Positions 8,665-16,880 of a stretch of DNA of 64,000 nucleotides are shown in pieces. A program made the position numbers and the translations under genes. This DNA comes from Streptomyces coffeae (GTDB taxonomy: Bacteria > Actinomycetota > Actinomycetes > Streptomycetales > Streptomycetaceae): positions 124,001 to 188,000 of the forward strand of contig NZ_JAERRF010000007.1 in assembly GCF_016741875.1 (NCBI RefSeq), read 5' to 3'. The notes below the pieces were generated by a model, which had not been told where the DNA came from, ran no database searches, and saw only the letters and a program-made list of their open reading frames with translations. The first letter of the stretch is position 1, and each line of letters starts with the position of its first letter.

Positions 8665-9686
8665 CGCAGGACGAACCCGGTGCCGAGGTCGTCCACCGGA
8701 TCGAGCTCGAAGCGGTGCTCACCGGTCCGGTACGCCGTTCCCGTCACCTCGGGAACGACGGCCGGGAAGCCGTCGGCTGTCAACTCCTCGATGATCCGCG
8801 CGTGGAAGCGGGTGCCGACGATCGAGTCGTGGACGAGGGTCTGCCCCGGCTTGAGGTGACCGGCAGCCGCGAGCACGGCAACGCGTGAGCAGGTACCGGA
8901 GCCGCACGGGGAGCGGTCGACCTGGCCGTCGGCGAAGACGGTGACATTGCGCTGGTGCGGGTTGCCGTTCTCGTCGGTGCCCAGGTCGTCGTACAGGATG
9001 GTGCCGTAGATGCCGCTGAGGCGGTCGTCGACGGGGTGACGGGCGTACTCGGTTTCGTTCAGCGCCCACTTGACCTCGCGCCCGATCACGATGAGGTCGG
9101 AGTAGTGCTCGGGTGTGACGGTCAGCCCGACGCTTGCTGCTTTCAGATGGGCGTAGATGGCGCCGCCGTAGCCGATGTCGACGACGACGTCCCCGCGCGA
9201 GGTGGCGACGGTGACGCGCTCGGCGAGCCGGTAGCTGGGGACATTGACGAAGTCCACGCCGCAGATCCGTTGGCCGGCCGTGTGCACGCGCAGGGTGACC
9301 CGTCCCGAGGGGACGTCGATGACGACCGTGGTGCTGCCGGATGGGTCGCGGGCGACGCGGCCGGTCTGCACGGCCCAGATGGCGAGCGCGATGGAGCCGT
9401 GGCCGCAGGCGGTCGAAAAGCCGTCCTTGTGCCAGAACAGCACGCCGAAGTGGGCGCCCTCGTCGTCGGGCGGGGTGATGAACCCGCCGTACATGTCGGC
9501 GTGTCCGCGGGGTTCGCAGCACAGCAGCTTGCGCAGGTCGTCCACGTCGGGGTTGCTGATGGCGAACATGCGGCGTCCGGCGACGGTGGCCCCTTCGATG
9601 GCGACAGGAGGACGGGGAACGATGCGGAACGGTTCGCCGCCGGTGTGGTAGTCGACGGTGCTGATCGCCTCGGACTGGCTCGCCAT
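8661..9686 (-). CDS. Proline racemase / 4-hydroxyproline 2-epimerase family protein
   Basis: A 341-residue enzyme of the proline racemase superfamily, which inverts or dehydrates proline derivatives with two active-site thiols. Both catalytic cysteines are present: ACGHGS (Cys94) and SPCGSGT (Cys261). Trans-3-hydroxyproline dehydratases usually lack the second Cys, so racemase/epimerase activity is favoured. The opening VDYHTGGEPFRIV and MYGGFITPP segments are typical. ATG at 9686 is well placed. No other hydroxyproline catabolic gene (D-amino-acid oxidase, deaminase, semialdehyde dehydrogenase) is nearby, so the substrate and pathway are open. The gene is downstream of the DeoR regulator on the same strand but separated by a hairpin. 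Confidence 0.88.
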   Translation of the reverse strand: MASQSEAISTVDYHTGGEPFRIVPRPPVAIEGATVAGRRMFAISNPDVDDLRKLLCCEPRGHADMYGGFITPPDDEGAHFGVLFWHKDGFSTACGHGSIALAIWAVQTGRVARDPSGSTTVVIDVPSGRVTLRVHTAGQRICGVDFVNVPSYRLAERVTVATSRGDVVVDIGYGGAIYAHLKAASVGLTVTPEHYSDLIVIGREVKWALNETEYARHPVDDRLSGIYGTILYDDLGTDENGNPHQRNVTVFADGQVDRSPCGSGTCSRVAVLAAAGHLKPGQTLVHDSIVGTRFHARIIEELTADGFPAVVPEVTGTAYRTGEHRFELDPVDDLGTGFVLR

Positions 9687-9796
9687 GGTGCTCCTCGTGT
9701 ACCGGCCGAAGTAACCGATGAGGATCTGCCCACCCTGTGGGTGCCGGAAACGGTGGCGTATCTGGACCGAGCAGGCCCTTCCCCACGGCCGTCCTT

Positions 9797-9816
9797 GACG
9801 GCCGCGTCAGGCCGTC
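9797..9816 (-). terminator. Hairpin downstream of the DeoR regulator
   Basis: GACGGCC, a 6-nt loop and GGCCGTC form a perfect 7-bp stem, 18 nt past the stop of the regulator (9834) on the minus strand. It probably ends that transcript before the racemase-family gene. Confidence 0.6.
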
Positions 9817-9833
9817 CGTGAGGGACCGGCGGC

Positions 9834-10670
9834 CTACTCCGACGATTCCGCGGGGGCCAACTGCAGCCGTACGCCCATTGCGTGCAGGGCGTCCTGTTCG
9901 TCCTTGGGGAGTTTGCGGTCGGAGATGACCAGGTCGAAGTCGGAGAGCGGGCCGAGCTGGTAGAGGGCTTGGCGGCCGAACTTGGTGTGGTCGACGAGGA
10001 GGACCTTGCGGCGCGCCGCTGCGAGCAGGGCGCGCTTGACGAGGGCCTCTTCCTGGGACTGGTGGTAGCAGTGGCCGCTGTCGACGGCGGAGACGGAGAT
10101 GTAGGCGACGTCGGCCCGCAGGGAACGGGCCATGTCGGCGGTGAACATCCCGACAAAGGCGTTGAAGGATGCCTGGTAGACCCCGCCCAGGGCGATCACC
10201 TGGACCTCTGGCTCGTCGGCGAGCTTGTTGATGACCTGGAGGGAGTTGCTGATCACGGTGAACGAACCGCGGGAGGGGAGTTCGGTGATGAACGGCAGCA
10301 CGGTGCTCGAGTCGTCGACGATGATGGCCTGGCCGGGTTCGACTTCCTCCAGCGCCGCCTCGCAGATGGCCTGCTTCTCCTCGAGCATGGTGCTGCTGCG
10401 CCAGCGCAGGTTGCTCTCGAACAGGGCGCTGGGCGCGGCCGTGGCGCCGCCGCGGACCTTGCGGAGGAACCCCTGCCGCTCCAGGATGTCCAGGTCGCGG
10501 TAGACGGTCATCTGACTGACCGCGAGGTCCTGTACCAGGTCCTCGATCGAGACTTGGCCCTGCTGGAACACCTGGTCCGCGATCTTCTCACGGCGGCCCT
10601 TGGGGCTGAGCTTCGATGGTGCCCGGTCGCCGTCGCCCCGGCGGTCCGGCGCTCCGCTGGTGTCGGTCAC
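9834..10670 (-). CDS. DeoR/GlpR-family transcriptional regulator of the sugar-alcohol island
   Basis: A 278-residue repressor-type regulator. After a ~25-residue hydrophilic leader, the DeoR helix-turn-helix reads SPKGRREKIADQVFQQGQ, then VSIEDLVQDLAVSQMTVYRD and LDILERQGFLRKVRGGA. The C-terminal sugar-phosphate sensor domain has the usual IIVDDSSTVLPF and VISVSAVDSGHCYHQSQEE segments. The start is GTG at 10670; the frame continues into the dehydrogenase gene but that part is spurious. It is downstream of the polyol dehydrogenase and kinase on the same strand, separated by a 14-bp hairpin. By family precedent the inducer is a phosphorylated intermediate of the pathway; here that would be a tetrulose phosphate (inference). 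Confidence 0.9.
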   Translation of the reverse strand: MTDTSGAPDRRGDGDRAPSKLSPKGRREKIADQVFQQGQVSIEDLVQDLAVSQMTVYRDLDILERQGFLRKVRGGATAAPSALFESNLRWRSSTMLEEKQAICEAALEEVEPGQAIIVDDSSTVLPFITELPSRGSFTVISNSLQVINKLADEPEVQVIALGGVYQASFNAFVGMFTADMARSLRADVAYISVSAVDSGHCYHQSQEEALVKRALLAAARRKVLLVDHTKFGRQALYQLGPLSDFDLVISDRKLPKDEQDALHAMGVRLQLAPAESSE

Positions 10671-10722
10671 CTTTTCTTCCTTCCCTGGTCGGGGACGACA
10701 TGCCGAGTCTACGGCGGCGTGT

Positions 10723-10760
10723 CGTCCCGCCCGCCCCGTCAGCCGAGGGCGGGCGGGACG
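10723..10760 (-). terminator. Strong 14-bp GC hairpin after the polyol dehydrogenase
   Basis: CGTCCCGCCCGCCC (10723-10736) pairs perfectly with GGGCGGGCGGGACG (10747-10760), loop 10 nt. It begins 5 nt after the dehydrogenase stop on the minus strand and separates the kinase-dehydrogenase transcript from the regulator gene. Confidence 0.75.
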
Positions 10761-10765
10761 GCGGT

Positions 10766-11776
10766 TCAGCCGGCGCCGCCGGGCAGGATCTGGATCTTGC
10801 GTCCCGTGCCCTTGCGGAAGGTCTCCAGAGCCTGCTCGTACTCGTCCAGGGAGAAACCGTGCGTGATCATGGTGTCGCAGTCGATGACGCCGTGGCCCAC
10901 GAGTTCCAGGGCCCGCCCGTAGCTCTGCAGGATGGCCATGCTGCCGACGACGGTGATCTCGTCGTTGTAGATCCGGAACGGGGAGAAGGAGGCCGTGTCC
11001 TGGTCGGGGGCGCAACCGAACTGCTGGAAGGTGCCGCCGCGGCGTACGCGCCCCAGACCGTCCTCGATCGCGGGGACCGCACCTGTGCAGTCCACGACCA
11101 CTTCCCAGCCGCCGCGCTGGGCCCGCGGCAGGTCGTCGGCGCTGGTGGCGACGTTGTCCGCGCCAAGCTTGCCGGCGACCGCGAGCCGGCCCTCGTTGAG
11201 GTCGACGACCTCCACGGACGCGGCGCCCGCCCGCTTGGCGGTCTGCAGGTAGAGCAGACCCATGGTGCCGGCGCCGTAGATGAGGAAGTTGTCGCCGAGG
11301 CGGGGACGGACGATGTCGAGGCCGTGGACGATGGTCGACAGCGGCTCGATCAGAGTGCCGTGCCGGGGTTCCAGGCCGGCCGGCAGCCGGTAGAGGTTCT
11401 TGGTGGGGACCTTGACGTATTCGGCGCAGGCGCCGTTCTCGGTGATGCCTATGGTGCGCCAGTTCTCGCAGAGGTTGCCGCGGCCCATGGCGCAGTAGTG
11501 GCAGGCCTCGCAGTAGATGGCCGGGTCAGCACCGACGAGTTCGCCGGTGGCCAGGCCGGTGACGTGGGAGCCGAGCTCGACGATCTCGCCGGAGAACTCG
11601 TGGCCGGGTACGACCGGGTAGCGGGTCGGGCCGAACTCACCAGCCAGCATGTGCACATCCGTGCCGCACAGGCCCACGGCGGCGACGCGCACGACGACCT
11701 CGTCGGGGCCGGGGTTCGGGTAGGGAAGGGTGGTGACGTTCAGCTTGCCGGGGGCTTCAATGACGACGGCTCGCAT
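10766..11776 (-). CDS. Zinc-dependent polyol (erythritol/threitol-type) dehydrogenase, MDR family
   Basis: A 336-residue medium-chain dehydrogenase. The catalytic zinc site is seen in GLCGTDVHM and GHEFSG, the structural zinc cysteines in CEACHYCAMGRGNLC, and the Rossmann loop in GAGTMGLLYLQTAKRAGA with an acidic VVDLNEG after it (NAD preference). Sequence style is sorbitol/threonine-dehydrogenase-like. It lies 46 nt downstream of a DAK-type kinase, so the natural reading is oxidation of a sugar alcohol to the ketose that the kinase phosphorylates; with the TIM-like and RpiB-like isomerases across the divergent promoter, a tetritol to tetrulose step is favoured. The exact stereoisomer cannot be read from sequence. 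Confidence 0.85.
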   Translation of the reverse strand: MRAVVIEAPGKLNVTTLPYPNPGPDEVVVRVAAVGLCGTDVHMLAGEFGPTRYPVVPGHEFSGEIVELGSHVTGLATGELVGADPAIYCEACHYCAMGRGNLCENWRTIGITENGACAEYVKVPTKNLYRLPAGLEPRHGTLIEPLSTIVHGLDIVRPRLGDNFLIYGAGTMGLLYLQTAKRAGAASVEVVDLNEGRLAVAGKLGADNVATSADDLPRAQRGGWEVVVDCTGAVPAIEDGLGRVRRGGTFQQFGCAPDQDTASFSPFRIYNDEITVVGSMAILQSYGRALELVGHGVIDCDTMITHGFSLDEYEQALETFRKGTGRKIQILPGGAG

Positions 11777-11822
11777 GGCGTGTGCCTGCCTTTCGAAAGG
11801 GGGAGGGCCGGGCGGAATGTGG

Positions 11823-13619
11823 TCATCGGCAGGCGGTCAGCGACTCGCCGACCGCCGTGAGGATGAGGGCGAGGGAGGCGGCGCCGGCGTCGGGGTGGCC
11901 GTAGCCGAGGTTTCCCATCCGGGCGGCGCGGCCGCGGGCGGGGGTGAGCCCGGCGGTGTCAGCGGCTGCCCGGGTGGCGACACTGGCGGCGGCCGACCAG
12001 GCGGTGACGAGGTCGGTGCCGGTGCCGGTGCCGGACTGGTGGTGGAGCTCCTTGCGGAACGGGTCGAGGGCGTCGAGCAGGGTCTTCTCCCCGACGCGGG
12101 CGCCGCCAAGCTCGACGATCGCGTCGAAGGCGCCGTCGACGGCGTCGGCGAGCAGGAGCGGGGTCACCTGCTGCTGTCCGGTGCGGGCGGCCCTGATGAG
12201 TCCAGCGCCGCTTTCGGTCAGCAGGGCACCGTAGAGCGCTCCGGAGGCGCCGCCGGAGGCGTCGGCGAGGGCCAGACCGGCTGACAGCAGGGTGGTGCCC
12301 ACGGCGGACGGACTGCCCGGCTTCGCATGACTGGGCTCGGTGGAGCGGGCGGTGGCGACGGCAGCGCGCAGGCCGCGGACTATGCCGATGCCGTGGTCGC
12401 CGTCACCGGCAACCGCGTCGAGCCGGCCGAGCTCTTCCTCGTTGGCGGTGACCAGCTCCAAGGCGGCCTGGAGGGCGGCGGTGACCGGGAGGTCCTCGCC
12501 CGAGGGCCGGGCGCTGTCCGGCTGCTCAGCGGCGTGCTCGTCGATTGCCGGCCGGACGTCGTGGGCGACGGCGTCGGTGCTCGGGGCAGGCAGGCTGCGG
12601 AAGGCCGGGGTGTCACAGGGGGCGTCGTACAGATCGGCCAGTTCGTCGTCGAGGACCATCACGGACAGGGACAGGCCGGCCATGTCGAAGGAGGTGACGA
12701 ACTCGCCGACCTCCGGTCGGTGCGGCCGGAGCCCCGCGTCCAGCAGCCGCCGGTGCACATGCCGGTAACAGGCGAACAGCTCTTCGTACTTGGTCCGGCC
12801 GAGGCCGTTGAGCAGGACGGCAACGCGACCGTCCGCTGTCTGTGGGAGTTCCGGCAGCAGGTTGTCCACCAGCTCGTCGGCCAGCTCCACGGCGTTCAGG
12901 CGCTTCGTCGCCCGCAGGCCGGGCTCGCCGTGGATGCCCATCCCCAGCTCCATCGTGCCCTCGTTGACCGTGAACAGCGGCTCGCTCGCGCCGGGGAGGG
13001 TGCAGCCGGCGAAGGCTGCGCCGAAGGTGCGAGTCATGGCGTTGGCGTGCTGCGCGGCGCGAGCGACGCCTTCGAGGTCGTCGCCCCGCTCGGCGGCCGC
13101 GCCCGCGACCTTGAACACGAAGAAGTCACCGGCCACACCGCGGCGGTCGCGGGAGGGGTCGACGCGCGCACCCTCCACCGGGGCGGGCCCGCTGGCCACG
13201 TCGTCGGTGACGATGACGGTGCGCGTCTCGACGCCCTCGGCGGCCAGGCGGCGGGCGGCGAGGCCGAAGTGCATGACGTCGCCTGCGTAGTTGCCGTAGC
13301 TGAACAGCACCCCGGCGCCGCTGTCGGCGGCTCGGGCGGTGCGGTAGACCTGCTCGGCGCTCGGGCTGGCGAACACGTCACCGATCGCGGCCGCGTCGGC
13401 CAGACCTGGTCCTACCAGGCCGGCGAAGGCGGGGTAGTGCCCGGAGCCGCCGCCGATGACCACGGCCACCTTGCCGGGGTGGGGAGCGTTGCGGCGGACG
13501 ACCCCGAAGGCCCCGGGGACCCTGCGCACCGTGCGCGCATACGCGGTGGCCAAGCCTTCGATCCAGTCCTCACGGAATGTGGAGGCGCAGTGGGAGGGGC
13601 CGGTGGACAAATTGATCAT
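11823..13619 (-). CDS. DAK-family kinase (DhaK-DhaL fusion), likely erythrulose kinase
   Basis: A 598-residue ATP-dependent ketose kinase with both dihydroxyacetone-kinase domains in one chain. The DhaK domain (about 1-335) has the glycine loop GGGSGHYPAFAG, SYGNYAGDVMHF and the substrate-binding histidine in MGIHGEPG (His230), which forms a hemiaminal with the ketone. The DhaL domain (about 380-598) shows VAGDGDHGIG, the metal-binding Asp cluster, and a Gly/Ala-rich SGGASGALYG segment. A low-complexity linker joins them. In mycobacterial tetritol pathways L- or D-erythrulose kinases belong to this family; plain glycerone kinase is the alternative. It is the first gene of the minus-strand transcript and divergent from the permease. 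Confidence 0.88.
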   Translation of the reverse strand: MINLSTGPSHCASTFREDWIEGLATAYARTVRRVPGAFGVVRRNAPHPGKVAVVIGGGSGHYPAFAGLVGPGLADAAAIGDVFASPSAEQVYRTARAADSGAGVLFSYGNYAGDVMHFGLAARRLAAEGVETRTVIVTDDVASGPAPVEGARVDPSRDRRGVAGDFFVFKVAGAAAERGDDLEGVARAAQHANAMTRTFGAAFAGCTLPGASEPLFTVNEGTMELGMGIHGEPGLRATKRLNAVELADELVDNLLPELPQTADGRVAVLLNGLGRTKYEELFACYRHVHRRLLDAGLRPHRPEVGEFVTSFDMAGLSLSVMVLDDELADLYDAPCDTPAFRSLPAPSTDAVAHDVRPAIDEHAAEQPDSARPSGEDLPVTAALQAALELVTANEEELGRLDAVAGDGDHGIGIVRGLRAAVATARSTEPSHAKPGSPSAVGTTLLSAGLALADASGGASGALYGALLTESGAGLIRAARTGQQQVTPLLLADAVDGAFDAIVELGGARVGEKTLLDALDPFRKELHHQSGTGTGTDLVTAWSAAASVATRAAADTAGLTPARGRAARMGNLGYGHPDAGAASLALILTAVGESLTACR

Positions 13620-13842
13620 CGGGTCTCACTCCTAGACGTCGTCCCTGTTTGATTTAACATCTGGATGCGGAATCTGTCACTCCCCTGTTGCAAATTTGGT
13701 GACGCCAAGACCGGCTTCCGTGGACTCGGAAAGAGACTCATGGCGCATCTGAGCTGCGCATTTGCCGGTAGGAAGGTATGGGCCAGTCGATTCGCAGGCG
13801 ACGGATGGGTCCGGCTGAGGAATCTTTCAATCACATCTTGCG

Positions 13843-13855
13843 TGTGGATTCCACA
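13843..13855. promoter_or_regulatory. Perfect 13-bp palindrome TGTGGATTCCACA, candidate operator
   Basis: TGTGGA and TCCACA flank one central base, 50 nt upstream of the permease start in the divergent region between the DAK kinase and the MFS gene. It is the clearest palindrome in this 286-nt interval and is placed where the island's DeoR regulator could control the permease side. A second short palindrome, CAAATTTG, lies closer to the kinase start. Confidence 0.45.
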
Positions 13856-13905
13856 TCCAACATGATGATGGCGTTCCCCCGCCCACCGCACCACTGGAGG
13901 CCGCC

Positions 13906-15231
13906 ATGGCCCATATCCAGGCACCTGCAGGCACCCATCGGTCGCTCCTCGACCGCATGGGAATCCCCAGACCCCTCGTGTTCGGCTACGTCGGACTGTT
14001 GCTGTTCATGGTCGGCGACGGCGTCGAGTCGGGGTTCATCGCGCCGTACATGGCGCATCACGGCGCCGGCACCGAACTCCGCGCCTCGTATGTGATCACC
14101 GTCTATGGCGTCGCCGTCATGCTGGCGTCCTGGCTGTCGGGAGCCCTGTCCCAGCTGTGGGGGCCGCGCCGTGTCATGCAGCTGGGGCTCGCGATCTGGG
14201 CCGTCTTCGATGTCCTCTACCTGGTCCTCGCCCTCGCACCCGGCAATTACGTATTGATGCTCGTCTTCTACGGCATCCGGGGCTTCGGCTACCCGCTGTT
14301 CGCCTTCGGCTTCCTGGTGTGGATCACCGCCACGGCGTCGTTCGCCCGCCTCGGCACGGCCGTCGGGTGGTTCTACGTCGCCTTCACCGGCGGACTTCCC
14401 ACCCTCGGGTCCTTGGTTGCCAGCTTCGCCAACCCTCTGTTCGGTCATTTCGGCACCCTGTGGGTGGCGCTCGGCATGATCCTCGCGGGCGGCGCGCTCT
14501 GCCTGCTCGGCGTGCGCGAGCGCACCGGCTACGCCCGCCTGGCGCCCCCGGAGGTCAAGCCGGTCCAGAGCCTGCTTGCCAGCCTGTCGATCGCCTGGCG
14601 CAACCCCAAGATCGGTGTCGGCTGCGTCGTTCGCATCATCAACACCGCTCCGATGTTCGGCTTCCTCGTCTTCTTCCCAACCATCTTCGCCGAGGAGATC
14701 GGCTTCGGAGAGGGCGGCTGGCTGACCCTGGTAGCGATCATCTTCGGCACCAACGTGATGTTCAACGTGGTGTTCGGCGCGATCGGCGACCGCATCGGCT
14801 GGCAGAAGACCATCGCGACCTTCGGCGGGCTCGGGTGCGCCTTGACGATCCTCCTGCTGTACTTCGTGCCGCTGGCCGTCGGCGACCACTACTGGGTCGC
14901 GGTCGTCGTCGGCATGCTCTACGGCATCACCCTGGCCGGGTTCGTCCCCATCTCCGCGCTCATCCCCTCGCTCGCCCCGGAGAACAAAGGCGGCGCGATG
15001 GCCCTGCTCAACCTGGGTGCGGGCGGCGCCGCGTTCATCGGCCCCGCCATCGTCAGCGTCTTCCTCGGCCCGCTCGGCCCGGGCGGCGTGGTCGTCATTT
15101 TCGCCGGGCTGTACGTGGTCGCCGCCCTGTTGACCCTCTTCCTCAAGCTTCCGGAGGAGTCCTCCCCGGCTGTGTCGGCGCCCGCGGAGGAGGCCGAGGT
15201 CCCGGGGCCCGTCGACAGCGCTCGCATCTGA
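13906..15231 (+). CDS. MFS polyol permease (RbtT/DalT/CsbX type)
   Basis: A 441-residue, 12-helix major facilitator. It resembles the ribitol/D-arabinitol permease branch (RbtT/DalT/CsbX): the first helix carries FGYVGLLLFMVGDGVESGFIA, the first cytoplasmic loop is short, and the pattern RGFGYPLFAFGFLVW follows in helix 5. It has a ~20-residue hydrophilic N-terminus and a Glu/Ala-rich C-terminal tail. ATG at 13906 is preceded by GGAGG. It is divergent from the kinase/dehydrogenase pair and upstream of the two isomerases, which supports uptake of the sugar alcohol used by the island. A 14-bp hairpin follows the gene. Confidence 0.88.
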   Translation: MAHIQAPAGTHRSLLDRMGIPRPLVFGYVGLLLFMVGDGVESGFIAPYMAHHGAGTELRASYVITVYGVAVMLASWLSGALSQLWGPRRVMQLGLAIWAVFDVLYLVLALAPGNYVLMLVFYGIRGFGYPLFAFGFLVWITATASFARLGTAVGWFYVAFTGGLPTLGSLVASFANPLFGHFGTLWVALGMILAGGALCLLGVRERTGYARLAPPEVKPVQSLLASLSIAWRNPKIGVGCVVRIINTAPMFGFLVFFPTIFAEEIGFGEGGWLTLVAIIFGTNVMFNVVFGAIGDRIGWQKTIATFGGLGCALTILLLYFVPLAVGDHYWVAVVVGMLYGITLAGFVPISALIPSLAPENKGGAMALLNLGAGGAAFIGPAIVSVFLGPLGPGGVVVIFAGLYVVAALLTLFLKLPEESSPAVSAPAEEAEVPGPVDSARI

Positions 15232-15283
15232 CCGTCCCCGGCCTGTCTCCGTGCGGCGGAATCCCACGAGCCGTCACGGGGTC

Positions 15284-15323
15284 CCGCAGCCCGGGGGACA
15301 CCCCGACCGCCCCCGGGCTGCGG
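15284..15323 (+). terminator. Perfect 14-bp hairpin between permease and TIM-like isomerase
   Basis: CCGCAGCCCGGGGG (15284-15297) and CCCCCGGGCTGCGG (15310-15323) are exact complements with a 12-nt loop, 52 nt after the permease stop and 81 nt before the next start. It may terminate or attenuate read-through, setting a lower level of the isomerase/transketolase genes, or stabilise the permease message. No U tract follows. Confidence 0.6.
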
Positions 15324-15404
15324 CGACCGCTGGACACGTTCCCGATCCACGAGGATTCACGGCTTGCACCGGGGAATCCACAGAAACCCTGTTGGAAGAA
15401 TTTC

Positions 15405-16229
15405 ATGCCGCATGTGATGCACGAGGAGCCGCGGCCTGCTCCGGCCCTCCGGACGCCCTTCGTCGGAGTCTCCCTGAAGCTCTACTTCGGTCTGGCGGAG
15501 ACCCGGTGCTGGCTCGCCGAAGTTGCCGCGCTGGCCGACCACCTGAGCGCCCTGCCCCGCCCGGTCGACGTGGCCGTCCTGCCGTCCTTCCCCGCGCTGG
15601 CCGAAGCCCGCTCTCTGCTCGCGGGGAGCGGCATCACCTTCGGTGCTCAGGATGTGCACTGGGCCGGAAAGGGCGCGTGGACCGGCGCGGTCTCGGCATC
15701 GATGCTCGTCGAGGCCGGAGCCCACTACGCGGAGATCGGCCACGCTGAGCGCCGCCTCCATTTCGGCGAGGACGACGCCGCGGTCGCTGCCAAGGCCCGC
15801 GCCGCCACCCGCGCCGGCCTCACCCCCGTCATCTGCGTAGGCGAGCAGCACGGCGAAGACCTCGGCCGCGCGGTCGAGGAGACTCTCGTGCAGGTGGACA
15901 GTGCGCTGCGCGGGGCCGAGCCCGGCAGCGACGTGGTGATCGCCTACGAACCGGTCTGGGCGATCGGCGCCGACACCCCGGCGCCCGCTCCGCACGTCCG
16001 CGCAGTCGTCGAGGCCATGGGCGAGACCTTGCGCGCATACGACGTCCAGGGCCGGATCATCTACGGCGGCACGGCCGGTCCCGGAACCTTCACAGAGTTG
16101 ACCGACGGCGGTCGCTGGACCGGCCTCGACGGCCTGTTCCTCGGCCGGCTCGCGCACGACCCCGCCAACCTGCGCAAGATCCTTGACGAAGTCGCAGGGT
16201 TCTGGCCCAAGGCGACGACCGCCTCCTGA
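15405..16229 (+). CDS. Triosephosphate isomerase-like protein, likely erythrulose-phosphate isomerase (LerI/EryH type)
   Basis: A 274-residue TIM-barrel isomerase. The catalytic triad of triosephosphate isomerase is present: Lys25 in VSLKLYFG, His113 in EIGHAERR and Glu182 in AYEPVWAIG, followed by the phosphate-binding IIYGGTAGPG. The usual NWK around the lysine is replaced by SLK, a feature I associate with the TIM paralogues of erythritol/threitol catabolism (EryH, LerI), which interconvert L-erythrulose 1-phosphate and D-erythrulose 4-phosphate. ATG at 15405 follows GGAAGAA; a second ATG five codons in is possible. It is 82 nt upstream of the RpiB-like gene. A housekeeping TIM would normally sit beside gap and pgk instead. 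Confidence 0.85.
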   Translation: MPHVMHEEPRPAPALRTPFVGVSLKLYFGLAETRCWLAEVAALADHLSALPRPVDVAVLPSFPALAEARSLLAGSGITFGAQDVHWAGKGAWTGAVSASMLVEAGAHYAEIGHAERRLHFGEDDAAVAAKARAATRAGLTPVICVGEQHGEDLGRAVEETLVQVDSALRGAEPGSDVVIAYEPVWAIGADTPAPAPHVRAVVEAMGETLRAYDVQGRIIYGGTAGPGTFTELTDGGRWTGLDGLFLGRLAHDPANLRKILDEVAGFWPKATTAS

Positions 16230-16311
16230 CGCGGCCTCAGCGCCACCTGACGCAGCCTCAGCACCATCGAAGCGCCCCGAGAAGTTCCCCAGAGAATCCG
16301 AGGAGACGACC

Positions 16312-16776
16312 ATGCAGCAGCCCCTCAGCATCGCCATCGGATGCGACGACGCCGGCATCGCCATGAAGGACGCGATGATCCACCACCTCACCGAGCGCGG
16401 CCTTCGCGTCACCGATCTGAGCGCCGCCGACGAGGAGGACTACCCGGACGTCGCCGAGCGCGTCGCGCACAGCGTCGCGCGCGGCGAGCACGTCCGCGGC
16501 GTCCTCATCTGCGGCACCGGCATCGGCATGGCCATCGCCGCGAACAAGGTGCCCGGCATCCGGGCCGCGCAGATCCCGGACAGCTACAGCGCCGAGCGGG
16601 CCCGCAAGTCCAACGACGCCCAGATCGCCTGCTTCGGGAACCGCACCATGGGCATCGAGGCGGCCCTCGTCTGCCTCGACCACTGGCTCGTCTCCGACTT
16701 CGCCGGCGGCGGCTCCACCCGCAAGGTCGACAAGATCCGGGAGGTCGAGACGCGCAACCTGCGGCGTACCGCCTGA
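16312..16776 (+). CDS. RpiB/LacAB-family isomerase, likely D-erythrulose-4-phosphate isomerase (DerI/EryI type)
   Basis: A 154-residue RpiB-fold sugar-phosphate isomerase. The general-base cysteine is present in LICGTGIGMAIAANK (Cys67), and the NDAQ motif and C-terminal Arg-rich helix (REVETRNLRR) are conserved. Two histidines typical of ribose-5-phosphate isomerase B are changed: the DHAG motif reads CDDAG (Asp12-Asp13), and the HND motif reads KSND (Ser100). The second His assists furanose ring opening, which a tetrose 4-phosphate does not need, so the change fits D-erythrulose 4-phosphate to D-erythrose 4-phosphate conversion. ATG at 16312 follows GAGGAGACG. It is followed by transketolase, the enzyme that would use erythrose 4-phosphate. 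Confidence 0.87.
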   Translation: MQQPLSIAIGCDDAGIAMKDAMIHHLTERGLRVTDLSAADEEDYPDVAERVAHSVARGEHVRGVLICGTGIGMAIAANKVPGIRAAQIPDSYSAERARKSNDAQIACFGNRTMGIEAALVCLDHWLVSDFAGGGSTRKVDKIREVETRNLRRTA

Positions 16777-16880
16777 CCGACGTCACCGCACCGAGCCACG
16801 CCGCGCCGCCGTATGCGGTTGCCGCGCACGGCGCCGGACCCCCACGACCCGCCCCGCATCCGGAAGGAACCGCGTCACCG

